Below are positions 1 through 9,673 of a stretch of DNA of 64,000 nucleotides, piece after piece. Location of the stretch: the NCBI GenBank assembly GCA_965229505.1, contig OZ245881.1, positions 434,001 through 498,000 on the forward strand, in the 5' to 3' direction. Made by a program: the position numbers and the translations under genes. The notes beneath the pieces are model-generated. The model was not told the origin of the DNA, did no database searches, and saw only the letters and a list, made by a program, of their open reading frames with translations. How positions within the stretch are numbered: the first letter of the stretch is position 1; every line of letters starts with the position of its first letter. Source of the DNA: UBA6059 sp040219045. Its GTDB lineage: Bacteria > Bacteroidota > Bacteroidia > Cytophagales > Cyclobacteriaceae.

Positions 1-28
1 TATATATTCGTTTCATGGTCATTTGCAA

Positions 29-3000
29 TTATCGTTTCAACATTACTCTTTTCACAATTCTCTGATCACCTATACCATTGATCACAATCATATAGACCCC
101 ATTATTAAGCGTAGTACCATCGATCTCAAAACCATAGTTTTGATTAGCAGATAAACCTCCTTCGAAGATATTCAAAATCCTCATTCCGGCAAGATTGAAC
201 ATAGTAACGGTCACATGCGCATCATTGGGATTGTGGATCACCAGATTAACCCTTTCCCTAAATGGATTAGGATAAAGATCGATGCTCATTTGAGCTATTG
301 ACTGAATACTAGCCGGATCAACTTTGTCGTCAACCTCGGATTTTTCACCGACTGCTAGATTACTGATGCGACGCAGATCGCTTTCATTCGAATCAATTTG
401 AAAGCTTTGATTGGCTACCAGATTAGATTCTGCCGTTGTGGTGAAGGTCGCCAGCGGACTGAAATTACTCGAAGCTCCAGTACTACAGTCACTTCGCACA
501 CGCCATTCATAGTCCTCCTCAGGGATAAGGCCTGAGATGGTCAAACCTATAAATTCTGTATCTAGCATCGTGATCCACAGCTGACTGCCTACAGCTCTAT
601 ACTGAAGATCATAGGTTTCGGATCCATTGTCGAGCCATACTATATCAGCTGTCCTTGGTCCGGTATTGATGGTTTCCAAACCTGTAGGTATCGTACAAAT
701 AGATTCTCCTGGTACATTAAAGGAAATGATCGTGCTGAAGGGCGATCCGACATTGTTAACATCATCGCAGATCGACTTGACCCTAAATTGATAAGTCTCA
801 CCTGGCGCTAATTGACTCAGGGTTACAGAAGTGTTGCTCGTCTCAATTTCCTGCCACTGTGTGGCCCCAAGAATACGATATCTGTAAACATACCCACCAT
901 CCGCAGTGGCTGAACCGGGGGCATCCATCCAAGATATAGTTGCCGTTAAATCAGGTGCACCAAGCACAGTGCCTACTGTGGGAATAGGGGAAAGACAAGG
1001 ATCTCCTGGAGTTTGAAAGGTCGCGATACCACTGTATTGGCTTACAATAAAATTATCGGGATCACAGATGGCTCGAATCTGATATTCATAGACCGATCCC
1101 TTCACCAAATTGGTCAATACGACTTGATCCGTAATACCGTTGGAAGTCGCAAGCGACCACTGAGGGCTACCCTGTAGCCTGTATCTCAATTGATAATAGG
1201 CTGCATCGCTCACGTCTGTCCAGCTGATATTGGTGATGTCCTGCTGAGCGTCTACCACTATTCCGGTAGGTAGCTCGCATGAAGGAGGTCCATCGGTACT
1301 AAAAGTGCTCACCGCCGAAAAGGCTGATCTTAGGACGCCATCTTCATCACAAACGGACTGAATCCTGAACTGATAAGCCGTTCCCGACTGTAATCCCGCC
1401 ACATCACTCGAATTGCCTACTACCGGACGTGTGGTCCAAATCACTGATCCGGCCAATCGGTATTGAAGATTGTAGTAAAGTGCACCTACACCCGGACCCC
1501 AGCTGACAGTAATGTTAGTGGCGCCTACCAACGGCGCATTGTCCAACTGAGGGACATCACAGGTCGCCACACCTCCGGTAGTGAACTCAGAAATCACAGA
1601 CCATCCGGAAGATAGCGTCGTACTACAATCCTCTCTGACCTGATACTGATAGGTCATCGACTGCTGGAGTGTGCTGGAAACAAACTGATTGGTTGATAGC
1701 TCTACAAAATTCCAAAAATTACTTCCGGCCAATCTATACCGTAGCAAATAGTCTTCAGTATCGGGTGCCCCGTTCCACTGTATGCTGACACTACCTATGC
1801 CTGGAGTGGCCGACACATTACCGGGCACATTGCATACTACCGGAGTACCCCCTGCTACAACAGTTTGCACTGGTGTATATGCGGATACCACCGACCCGTC
1901 AGCACTACATTGGGTTGCTACCGTTACCTCATAAGTGAACCCCTCCTCCAGGCCGAGTAGGCGGGTGGGTTGGCTCATCGGCTGAGTACTCCAAAATTGA
2001 AATCCAAGCACCCTGTACTTAACTACATATCCGGGAGCTACGGCCTCATCCCATGACAGCAGGATCTCACCTGACTGACCTGTACTTGCCACGAGGTTGG
2101 CTGGCGCCTGGCAAACAACTGTAGTAGGTATCACAAATTCTGCTGGCACTGACCAGGGGGAAGTGATGCTTCCGGTAGGCCCACACTTACTGCGTACCTG
2201 ATATTCGTAGCGCGCCCCTTCAAACAGACCTGTCAGGGAGATATTCTTCGCTTGTGACTGTCTTACATTCCAAACTAAAGCATTCTTATTCCGGAATCGG
2301 AATTCATAATTTATGGCGCTTTCATCCGTCCAGCTAATATCTACGTCTCCGGTCTGCTGTCCATCGTGTACGACTACACTGCTCACTGAAGGTGTCAGAC
2401 ATGGTGTATCTGGTGGCAGGGTGGTGAATTCCAAAGTCGGACTAAAGTCGCTCCCCGGTGTATTATTCACACAGACCGACTTTACCTGATACTCGTAGAC
2501 CGAACCCGGAATAAGGCTATTAACCTCAAGGCTTGCCGTGACAGGCTGGAAGCTCGACCATGCCGCGGTAGACTTCCTTCTATACCTTACATTGTAAAAA
2601 AGCGCGTTGGTAGGCAACCAGCCCAGCAGAGCAGTTGTTTGCGTAACATTGGTTGCGGTCAGGTCAGCTGGGATGGCACATGGTGTTCCCAGAGTTTCAC
2701 CCTCGATAAGACTTCCATACTCCGACAGTAGTCCGCTACCACAATCGGCCTGAATTTGCATTTCGTACTTGATACCATCATCCAGCCCGGAAAATATATG
2801 GCTGGAGGTCTGGGAAGCAATTGCCGGGTCAGACCAGTCGAAGACACCCTTAGGCCGAATGCGCAGATTATAAGTCTCTGCAGGATCAGCAACCCATGTG
2901 ACTTCCAGGCTATTGTCAGTAATGGCCCCAAGTGTCAATGCAGGTGCCACACAGGGATTGTCTATCTGAAAAAGTATAGACGAACTGTACACCGGCTCGG

Positions 3001-3754
3001 TAAATCCATCACAGGAGGTGCCCACCTGTACCTGATAAATACCCGGCACTAATCCTGTGAAGGTATTGCTAACTGCTGACAGGCCAAGAATTGTGGCCTG
3101 TGGCCATTCCGAATCATTATTGTTTCTCAACCTGATCCTGAGATCGGTAAAATCATTGGCCGGTAGGCTCCATGATACCTGGGCGCTCTGACCATCTATA
3201 GCGGCCGTCACATCTGTCGGTGCGTCGCACGCGGCAAACTGGAAAGTCTCAAAGTTGAGCGACTCTGTCCACTCACTCACGAGCCCATTGCCACAGTTGG
3301 TCCTGAGCTGGAACTCATAAGCAGTGCCAGCTTCCAACGCGGTAAGCTGTGCTGTGCCTACCGTTTGGTCAAGGGTCTCCACCCAATTGTTTTGGCCTGC
3401 TACCGTAAAGCGATAATCGTAGCTGACTCCAGCCTGAGCACTCCACTCAAAAGATGCGGTGGTTTCTTCTACTGCTGTGATTTGTAAGCCTATCGGCAAA
3501 TCGCAAACAGGGATAACCACATTGTTATCTGCGGCATGTATGAAGCCAACAGACCTCCAGATGGTACCATTGCCATCGGTGCGAATACTATCCTGGGCGA
3601 CCTGCCCTACAATTCCAAAATTGGTATAGACACCACCACTCGACGTACCTCCGCCCATGGAATTGATCACAGCCTGATGAGAGGTCTGTGACCAACCCAC
3701 GAAGGGTATAGCCAGGGCCAGGAGTATTATTAAACCTAATCTTTTCATAATCAT
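29..3754 (-). CDS. Secreted multi-FN3 protein with T9SS sorting domain
   Basis: A 1241-residue exported surface or matrix protein. A Sec signal peptide (about residues 1-23, ending GWSQ) is followed by a short Bacteroidota-type N-domain (GGG...GQ...GF pattern). Eleven fibronectin type III-like domains of about 90-100 residues follow. Each opens with a Cys-x-x-Pro (CDLP, CDAP, CVAP, CAIP and so on) and carries a second Cys near its end (NCG, DCG, ICD), which suggests one disulfide per domain. The last 80 residues are a type A T9SS C-terminal domain (DLYPNPF..., ...GVYMIVINGIG, ending KRVMLKR). It lies 35 bp downstream of the S74 protein gene on the same strand, so the two are probably cotranscribed. 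The ligand is unknown; adhesion is an inference from the domain content. Confidence 0.9.
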   Translation of the reverse strand: MIMKRLGLIILLALAIPFVGWSQTSHQAVINSMGGGTSSGGVYTNFGIVGQVAQDSIRTDGNGTIWRSVGFIHAADNNVVIPVCDLPIGLQITAVEETTASFEWSAQAGVSYDYRFTVAGQNNWVETLDQTVGTAQLTALEAGTAYEFQLRTNCGNGLVSEWTESLNFETFQFAACDAPTDVTAAIDGQSAQVSWSLPANDFTDLRIRLRNNNDSEWPQATILGLSAVSNTFTGLVPGIYQVQVGTSCDGFTEPVYSSSILFQIDNPCVAPALTLGAITDNSLEVTWVADPAETYNLRIRPKGVFDWSDPAIASQTSSHIFSGLDDGIKYEMQIQADCGSGLLSEYGSLIEGETLGTPCAIPADLTATNVTQTTALLGWLPTNALFYNVRYRRKSTAAWSSFQPVTASLEVNSLIPGSVYEYQVKSVCVNNTPGSDFSPTLEFTTLPPDTPCLTPSVSSVVVHDGQQTGDVDISWTDESAINYEFRFRNKNALVWNVRQSQAKNISLTGLFEGARYEYQVRSKCGPTGSITSPWSVPAEFVIPTTVVCQAPANLVASTGQSGEILLSWDEAVAPGYVVKYRVLGFQFWSTQPMSQPTRLLGLEEGFTYEVTVATQCSADGSVVSAYTPVQTVVAGGTPVVCNVPGNVSATPGIGSVSIQWNGAPDTEDYLLRYRLAGSNFWNFVELSTNQFVSSTLQQSMTYQYQVREDCSTTLSSGWSVISEFTTGGVATCDVPQLDNAPLVGATNITVSWGPGVGALYYNLQYRLAGSVIWTTRPVVGNSSDVAGLQSGTAYQFRIQSVCDEDGVLRSAFSAVSTFSTDGPPSCELPTGIVVDAQQDITNISWTDVSDAAYYQLRYRLQGSPQWSLATSNGITDQVVLTNLVKGSVYEYQIRAICDPDNFIVSQYSGIATFQTPGDPCLSPIPTVGTVLGAPDLTATISWMDAPGSATADGGYVYRYRILGATQWQEIETSNTSVTLSQLAPGETYQFRVKSICDDVNNVGSPFSTIISFNVPGESICTIPTGLETINTGPRTADIVWLDNGSETYDLQYRAVGSQLWITMLDTEFIGLTISGLIPEEDYEWRVRSDCSTGASSNFSPLATFTTTAESNLVANQSFQIDSNESDLRRISNLAVGEKSEVDDKVDPASIQSIAQMSIDLYPNPFRERVNLVIHNPNDAHVTVTMFNLAGMRILNIFEGGLSANQNYGFEIDGTTLNNGVYMIVINGIGDQRIVKRVMLKR

Positions 3755-3789
3755 GTGATTTATGGGTTTAAGAATGACTTCCAGCCAGC

Positions 3790-6700
3790 TTACTGCTGCT
3801 GAGTTGTTGTGGTTACAGCATCATTTTGTACCAGTTTAGCGACTAATGTTTCCAGATTTTTCATTTGGGATTTCAGCCCATCCACTTCGGCGAGCGAGGC
3901 TTTCAACGAAGCGTTTTCGGTCTCGAGCGTACTGATCTTGGTGTTCAGCTCCTTGATGGCTTCAATGAGCACAGCTACCATTTGTGAGTAGTTGACTGAC
4001 TTCATGCCTTCGTCGTTGGTATGGACGAACTCAGGATAAACTTCCTCTACCTCCTGCGCGATTACTCCGATTTGTAGTTGCTCTGACCGGGACTTGTCAA
4101 TCCAATTGTAGCTCACACCACGCATTTTCATCACGTTGCTGAGGGCATTGTTGAGTGGAAGGATATTGGTTTTTAATCGCTTGTCAGAAGTGGTATTGAA
4201 GGCAGTAGCATTCATATTTGCAGTGGTATTGATATCCCCCGTAGCGCCTATGCCACCATTACCCCATAAGTGAACATAATTGCCACTTGTGCCGTCAAGT
4301 GCTAAATGACTCACTGAATTCAAATCACCATCCACAAATTCACCATACATGCGAATGCCTGTGGTTTCAGAGAGTCCTCCTAAATTGATGTTGCCACCGT
4401 TATTAGTATTAGCACCACCACCTTCCAAGTTCGAGTTAGCGTTAAGGTAGTCTCCAACGTTAATATTACCGGCAAAAGAAGCTGAACCATTATCACCATT
4501 TAAACGAATACTCTCCACTTCATTAGCGCCACTATTTGAGTGTCTTAATGCCAACCATCCGGCATTTCCATTGCTGGCTTGATTATCATATCCTATAGAC
4601 ACAAGACCCGGTAAATAGTCACCAGTAACCTGCTGATCTCCCAATATTTCGAAGTAATTACCAATAACATTGCCGTTGCTAGAGATCTGTACACCGGATT
4701 CATTTGGATCGTATAAGTTACCCAAGTCAATGTTTCCATTAACTCCAAGATTCTCGATGTTACTTGTGAACCCGTATGCATTCAACCCAAAACTAGAAAT
4801 CACATTACCGCTGGCATCTATGGCCTCAAGATTGATATGGGCAACATCCTGCTCTGGTTCTATTTCGGGAGTATTTGTGTCATCACCCCACTCGTGTACC
4901 TCCAGGCGGCCAAGTGTAGGCTTATAGGTGCCTCCTCCCCCATCGGGTATATCAAAGCGATTGGATATCAGGGAGTATCCCTTTGCATCGACATTATTAA
5001 CTATTCCGGTGAATCCGTATGCATTCATTCCAAAACTTGAAATTACATCTCCATTGGTATCAATGGCCTCAAGATTGATATGGGCAACATCCTGCTCCGG
5101 TTCTACTTCCGGAGTATTGGTGTCATCCCCCCACTCGTGTACCTCCAGGCGGCCAAGTGTAGGCTTATAGGTGCCTCCTCCTCCATCAGGTATATCCAAG
5201 CGATTGGAGAACAGGGAGTATCCCTTTGCATCGACATTATTAACTATCCCGGTAAACCCATAGGCATTGATCCCAAACTCGGCTCCCGAGGTGCTTCTAA
5301 AGCTGATCTCGCCTAATTGCTCTGTTGGAGAACCATTGTCCTCCCACTGGCTGACATTCATCCAGACAAGATCAGGGCGATACATTTCACCACTACCATT
5401 GTCTACTTCCCAGTCACCATTAATCCTGAAATAAGGAAGCTCTTTATTGGTTTCCCAGGTTTTGTAACCGAAACGGATGTTATCCAGGTCAGAGGGACTG
5501 TTGAGATTCATTCCACCCCATCTCACATCCTGCCCTTCATCGTACGCAGCAAAAAGAAATGCTCGCCCTTGTCCTTCCGACTCAACCCTGAACTCCCCTT
5601 CAGCCTTTGATGCTGAAAGATCTCCAAGGCCATTGGCATCTATCCTAAATTCCTTTCCATCAGCACTTCTGAGGCTAATAGCACCCATCTCATTACCCTC
5701 GCCATCATCTGTGACTTCCATCCAGATCATATCTGGGTAGTAGGTACAGAATTCTGTCTCAGGAGTATTGGGATCATCACAGCTAGGATTATTCGTATCC
5801 TCTAATTCAGTGGTACCGCGCAAAGTGAAATAGGGTCTTTCAGGATTAGGCTCCCAGTCTTTTTTACCAAGTCCCATTTGATTGGCATTGATCTGCACAT
5901 CGCCATCAAACCAGCCTGCGTAGTTTGAATCGCCATTAAAGGCATTACCATACACTCCAATATTTTGACCTGCATTTTTGTTGGCTGTTCCGCGGACACC
6001 ATAATTACGCATACCGGTCGCACCTGTGCCGCGCGTATCAAACCACGCTCCATAGCTAACACCGTCTGGAACACCGTCGGCAGCATTCAGGCCTCTCACA
6101 GCCACGGTAAAGCCGGAGTTGGAACCACTCAGATCTCCCCTTAGTCCATACTTTATTCCCTCGCCATCACCACCAGCCCTTCCGTAAACACCCACCTGAA
6201 ACTCACCATTTCCTACAGAATGATTAGCAATACCTTCTACACCAATATTGTAACCATCACTTTCGGCAGTGCCACGTATCGCGACAGCTTGTATATTTAG
6301 ATCATCACTGGGGTCATTAGGAGTACCTCCGTCATTATATCCCATAGGTGTTCCATTAGCAAAACCACTTAAAGCTGGCTTTGCTTCAGTGTCATTTGGG
6401 TCATAAGTAGTTGAGAATTCGTTATTATCGCTCATATCAATTGTGGCATTCAATACACCATCAATAGTGAGGTCGCCAGTCACTTTAGCATTTCCTTCAA
6501 ACCATCCCGCCCAATTTTCGGTAGGGCTATTTGCAGCCAGCCCATAAACACCGATGTTTTTCGCAGAACTTGCATTATTCGCCTGGCCCCAAACACCATA
6601 ATTTTCACTTGTCCCGCCAGTATTGAAATCGCCCTGCGCAATACCTAATACACCTCTATTTCTGGTGGGATTATTATTAGCAGAAAAATATCCTCCTTCG

Positions 6701-7383
6701 TTGAATCCTGAGTTTCCAGTGGTGTTGGAAGAGATACCTCTCACACCTACCGCACCCGTATAAGCTCCTAATCCAACCTGCCCTCGTACACCATAGGCGA
6801 ACCCATCATTAAATCCATTAGGATCAGCATATGCTTCTCCTAACACACCTATATTAAATGCTTCGCTAATGGTGCTCACGTTTACTTTGCCATAAACACC
6901 TGTGTTATCACCGGTGAGTGCGTTTCCTTCTCCGTAAACCCCAGTGTGACGGGTATTGAATCCATCTCCGGTACCTGAGATTATTCCACTTACGGCATTG
7001 GCATTACCTGTGGTTAAATCCACGTCATATGAAAATGCACTTTTCGAAATCGGCGCATAAATCTCTACTGGCGTCAATGCCGTGCCATCTACAGATACAT
7101 TTAGCGATAGCGACTCGACCCCATCAAAAAGTCCGGCAGGCAAGTCAGTGATGCTACCCAGCACCAGAGAGTAGAGGCCATTGGTGACCTGAACATTTTC
7201 ATGTGTTTCTGACCATACCGGATCGGCAATACTAAAGACCAGTGTCTTTTGTCCATCAACGGGTTCCCCGTTTTCAAGGAGTTTCCCCTGGAATGGGATT
7301 TTTTGTGCATTTGCCGATAGGCTGATTAGCAGCACTATCGTAAGTGCTAACAATAACTTGGAAAGTGTAAAGTGTGGTTTCAT
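3790..7383 (-). CDS. Secreted fibre-like protein with C-terminal S74 self-cleaving chaperone
   Basis: A protein of about 1197 residues. I start it at the ATG at 7383, because this puts a good signal peptide (MKPHFTLSKLLLALTIV..., ending SANAQ) at the N-terminus; an in-frame ATG at 7422 would bury it. Residues 28-125 form a domain starting KIPFQGKLLENG that is shared with the gene at 9674-11770. Long stretches of glycine-rich GVYG/GVRG repeats follow, typical of beta-structured fibres, and then an 81-residue sequence repeated in tandem. From about residue 1064 comes a peptidase S74 intramolecular chaperone domain with the TSDKRLKTNI motif; in phage tailspikes the Ser of this motif is the self-cleavage site. 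The last 50 residues are a coiled coil. In that family the domain drives trimer assembly and is then released. There is no T9SS domain. The partner gene follows 35 bp downstream. Confidence 0.85.
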   Translation of the reverse strand: MKPHFTLSKLLLALTIVLLISLSANAQKIPFQGKLLENGEPVDGQKTLVFSIADPVWSETHENVQVTNGLYSLVLGSITDLPAGLFDGVESLSLNVSVDGTALTPVEIYAPISKSAFSYDVDLTTGNANAVSGIISGTGDGFNTRHTGVYGEGNALTGDNTGVYGKVNVSTISEAFNIGVLGEAYADPNGFNDGFAYGVRGQVGLGAYTGAVGVRGISSNTTGNSGFNEGGYFSANNNPTRNRGVLGIAQGDFNTGGTSENYGVWGQANNASSAKNIGVYGLAANSPTENWAGWFEGNAKVTGDLTIDGVLNATIDMSDNNEFSTTYDPNDTEAKPALSGFANGTPMGYNDGGTPNDPSDDLNIQAVAIRGTAESDGYNIGVEGIANHSVGNGEFQVGVYGRAGGDGEGIKYGLRGDLSGSNSGFTVAVRGLNAADGVPDGVSYGAWFDTRGTGATGMRNYGVRGTANKNAGQNIGVYGNAFNGDSNYAGWFDGDVQINANQMGLGKKDWEPNPERPYFTLRGTTELEDTNNPSCDDPNTPETEFCTYYPDMIWMEVTDDGEGNEMGAISLRSADGKEFRIDANGLGDLSASKAEGEFRVESEGQGRAFLFAAYDEGQDVRWGGMNLNSPSDLDNIRFGYKTWETNKELPYFRINGDWEVDNGSGEMYRPDLVWMNVSQWEDNGSPTEQLGEISFRSTSGAEFGINAYGFTGIVNNVDAKGYSLFSNRLDIPDGGGGTYKPTLGRLEVHEWGDDTNTPEVEPEQDVAHINLEAIDTNGDVISSFGMNAYGFTGIVNNVDAKGYSLISNRFDIPDGGGGTYKPTLGRLEVHEWGDDTNTPEIEPEQDVAHINLEAIDASGNVISSFGLNAYGFTSNIENLGVNGNIDLGNLYDPNESGVQISSNGNVIGNYFEILGDQQVTGDYLPGLVSIGYDNQASNGNAGWLALRHSNSGANEVESIRLNGDNGSASFAGNINVGDYLNANSNLEGGGANTNNGGNINLGGLSETTGIRMYGEFVDGDLNSVSHLALDGTSGNYVHLWGNGGIGATGDINTTANMNATAFNTTSDKRLKTNILPLNNALSNVMKMRGVSYNWIDKSRSEQLQIGVIAQEVEEVYPEFVHTNDEGMKSVNYSQMVAVLIEAIKELNTKISTLETENASLKASLAEVDGLKSQMKNLETLVAKLVQNDAVTTTTQQQ
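4769..5280. repeat. 243-bp in-frame tandem duplication inside the S74 protein gene
   Basis: Two nearly identical 243-bp units (81 codons) sit next to each other, followed by the first part of a third. The phrase tggcctcaagattgatatgg occurs at 4821 and again at 5064. The encoded unit contains NAYGFTGIVNNVDAKGYS and VHEWGDDTNTPE. Because the period is a whole number of codons, the reading frame is kept. It looks like a recent expansion of a fibre-shaft repeat. Confidence 0.9.
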
Positions 7384-7805
7384 AGTGATATCGGTTAATT
7401 GACAAAGCTTAATGCAAAACATAATGACAGGTAACCCAACATTTATTTTGGGATGGGCATACCCTATCCGATTAGCATATTAAATCGATATCGCTACTAC
7501 ATCAAGTTCTCTTTGTAGAGAGCCTTATTTCTTTGTGAAGGGGGTGTTTTGGATAACGAAGGTTTTCGCTAGAGTAACTTGACATATTTCAAAAGTTGTT
7601 CGGGATAGTTGGTTGACTCATTCGGCACACTCAGGCAAGGACATTGTTAAGGAGATAAACGTTCTCATCCTTTCGACGATCAGCTGATGCCAATGGTAGG
7701 CTCACGAAGTATCAAAATCTTCGTGAGCCTACTCTCAGCATGATTAACTTTATTTAGCGTTAGCTTAAATCCGGCTTCCCAACCGGTGATTATTCACAAG
7801 CAAGC
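7384..7805. promoter_or_regulatory. Intergenic region with 14-bp perfect inverted repeat (7696-7732)
   Basis: This 422-bp gap separates the two S74/T9SS gene pairs. It holds a perfect 14-bp inverted repeat, gtaggctcacgaag at 7696-7709 and its complement at 7719-7732, with a 9-nt loop. The hairpin lies just past the 3' end of the LRR gene on the minus strand and could end that transcript, although no T-run follows it. The promoter of the downstream S74 gene should lie at about 7390-7690; I see no convincing consensus. A second repeat pair at 28420-28513 has related arms (acgaagt/acttcgt). Confidence 0.5.
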
Positions 7806-9662
7806 CTACTTCACCACCCTACTCACAGCCAGTACTTCACCAGAGGCATCCTTGAGTAAAATGATATAAACACCTCCGACCTGCGGGGGATCAACGATTG
7901 TGACCTCATTAAGCCCTCTTACCGCTTGAGTTGATTGCTGAAGCAGCAACTTGCCATCCATGTTCACCATCTCAATCGATACGGAACGACTCGCATATCT
8001 GCGAAGATCAAATCTCACCGTCAGCTCCTGGTCATAAGGCACAGGGTAAACAGTAAACTCTCCTATCAGTGGATTGAGGATGCCAGTCTCCTCGACCTTT
8101 GTCACCACAATTCCCTGTGGCTCTACTTCTGCAGCCAACCGAATCGTATTATTGGTCAGCTGACCATTCGCACCCAACTCAAACTCTACGAAACTGTTAG
8201 GGTCTGTTGGGATACCGGGAAAGTCGAAATTGATACGATAAAGTCCGTCAGGAAGATCTTCGAAGGAAAACTCACCGTTATCATCAGTTTCCCTGTAGGC
8301 AATCAACTCGAAAATCTCATCTTCACCCCGATCTACAAACCGTGCCCTGTTAAATGCACAACCGGCCCGTTTGACTCTGCGTCGGGCATTTTGCCTTCCT
8401 CCTGCAGGATCGTCGAACAAACCTGGAAAGTTATCCGTGTCTATCTCCAAAATTCCCGTTACCACATTGGTATTGGCCGGATCAGGTACTATCGGAGCGG
8501 GTACATTGATCATGCGCGTATCCACATTTTCCAGATTATCCCTGAGCCGAATGGTGTCACCCAGGCTCCATGTCTCCGCACTGCTAAAGTAAGTCTGCAG
8601 ATACTGACCAACAGCCACATCACGTACCCTAAGGATGTAATCCCCCAGCACTATTTTGGTCAGCTCATAGTCACCAGCAGCAACCGTGGAGGTAAAAACA
8701 CTATCAAAAGGCCCTTCCTGGATTTGATAAAGTGTGGCTTCACCAGCAGGGAGCAGCCCGGCATCTATTTCGGCAATACCCGTTATCGACGCAGAGGCCA
8801 GCACTGTTTGCGTCTCAGAAGTCAGTGTTAGACCCGGCACTCCCGGATTAGTGGCCACCACGCTATACTCTCCCATATTGTCAAAGTTGATGGCCGGGAT
8901 GACGTAGGCCTTGTTAGTAGCACCTTCCAGTTCTATGTCTTTATACGACCACTGGTAGCTATTATCCTGACCAGAAATATCCACCTCCAATCGGTAGTCC
9001 TCACCCTTTTGGATGGTATCCTGAAGAACATCACCGATGGCCTTTTGCGGATCGTACTCAAAGCTGGGTAGATCCAGATTGCGGATAATCGAAGCAAAGC
9101 CAAGTTTATTCTCAGCCGCATCCACATGATCTATTTCCGGTAGGTTAGACAACTTAGGCAATGAGCGTATGGCATTGTCTCTAATGTCGAGTGTATCCAG
9201 CTTAGTAAGCTCTGCAATGGTAGCAGGAAGGTTGCCGGTCAGGCCATTCGACGGGAGCAGTAGTTTGTTTACCCTCAGATTATTATTAAGCTCCACACCA
9301 AACCATTGGCCAACATTCGGATTAGTCAACCAGCTATCAGTGCCACTGACCCAATTGGTTCCGCCCATCTGCTGATAGATAGTGGCCAGCACCACACTAT
9401 CGCGGCGTAAGCCGAAACTGAACGTCACAACCTGTCCGGCTAGAAATCCCGTAGCTGAATAGAAGGCATCTGAAGTAACCACTTGGCCACTTCCGTATTC
9501 CCCGGCAATCACGGTATTGTCAAACTGACCCACCACATAGTTGCCAGTCACATTCGAAGTAGCATAGCCGGTCTGCACAATCTGTGCCTTGGCCTGCATC
9601 ATAAAGAGCATCAGCAGCCCTGTGCTCCATAAGCTTAGCATTATTGATCTGATCTTAGTCAT
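7806..9662 (-). CDS. T9SS-exported leucine-rich repeat protein
   Basis: 618 residues. A signal peptide (ending MQAKAQ, about residues 1-27) is followed by the same kind of short N-domain as in the FN3 protein (VVGQF..., ATGFLAGQ). A plant-type leucine-rich repeat segment covers about residues 90-195 (VNKLLLPSNGLTGNLPATIAEL, LDTLDIRDN). An Ig-like segment follows (about 205-290, YQWSYKD...), then two prealbumin/CNA-B-like beta domains up to about 540; the second includes GEFSFEDLPDGLYRI. The last 75 residues are a T9SS type A sorting domain (FTVYPVPYDQEL..., GGVYIILLKD, ending SRVVK). The gene starts 11 bp after the stop of the second S74 gene, which points to one operon and a joint function at the cell surface. 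Confidence 0.88.
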   Translation of the reverse strand: MTKIRSIMLSLWSTGLLMLFMMQAKAQIVQTGYATSNVTGNYVVGQFDNTVIAGEYGSGQVVTSDAFYSATGFLAGQVVTFSFGLRRDSVVLATIYQQMGGTNWVSGTDSWLTNPNVGQWFGVELNNNLRVNKLLLPSNGLTGNLPATIAELTKLDTLDIRDNAIRSLPKLSNLPEIDHVDAAENKLGFASIIRNLDLPSFEYDPQKAIGDVLQDTIQKGEDYRLEVDISGQDNSYQWSYKDIELEGATNKAYVIPAINFDNMGEYSVVATNPGVPGLTLTSETQTVLASASITGIAEIDAGLLPAGEATLYQIQEGPFDSVFTSTVAAGDYELTKIVLGDYILRVRDVAVGQYLQTYFSSAETWSLGDTIRLRDNLENVDTRMINVPAPIVPDPANTNVVTGILEIDTDNFPGLFDDPAGGRQNARRRVKRAGCAFNRARFVDRGEDEIFELIAYRETDDNGEFSFEDLPDGLYRINFDFPGIPTDPNSFVEFELGANGQLTNNTIRLAAEVEPQGIVVTKVEETGILNPLIGEFTVYPVPYDQELTVRFDLRRYASRSVSIEMVNMDGKLLLQQSTQAVRGLNEVTIVDPPQVGGVYIILLKDASGEVLAVSRVVK

Positions 9663-9673
9663 AATCCGATCAA

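Noticed and set aside
7935..8831. 298-codon plus-strand frame
   Set aside because: It lies antisense to the LRR-T9SS gene, has no recognisable domain and an odd composition; the minus-strand gene explains the sequence.
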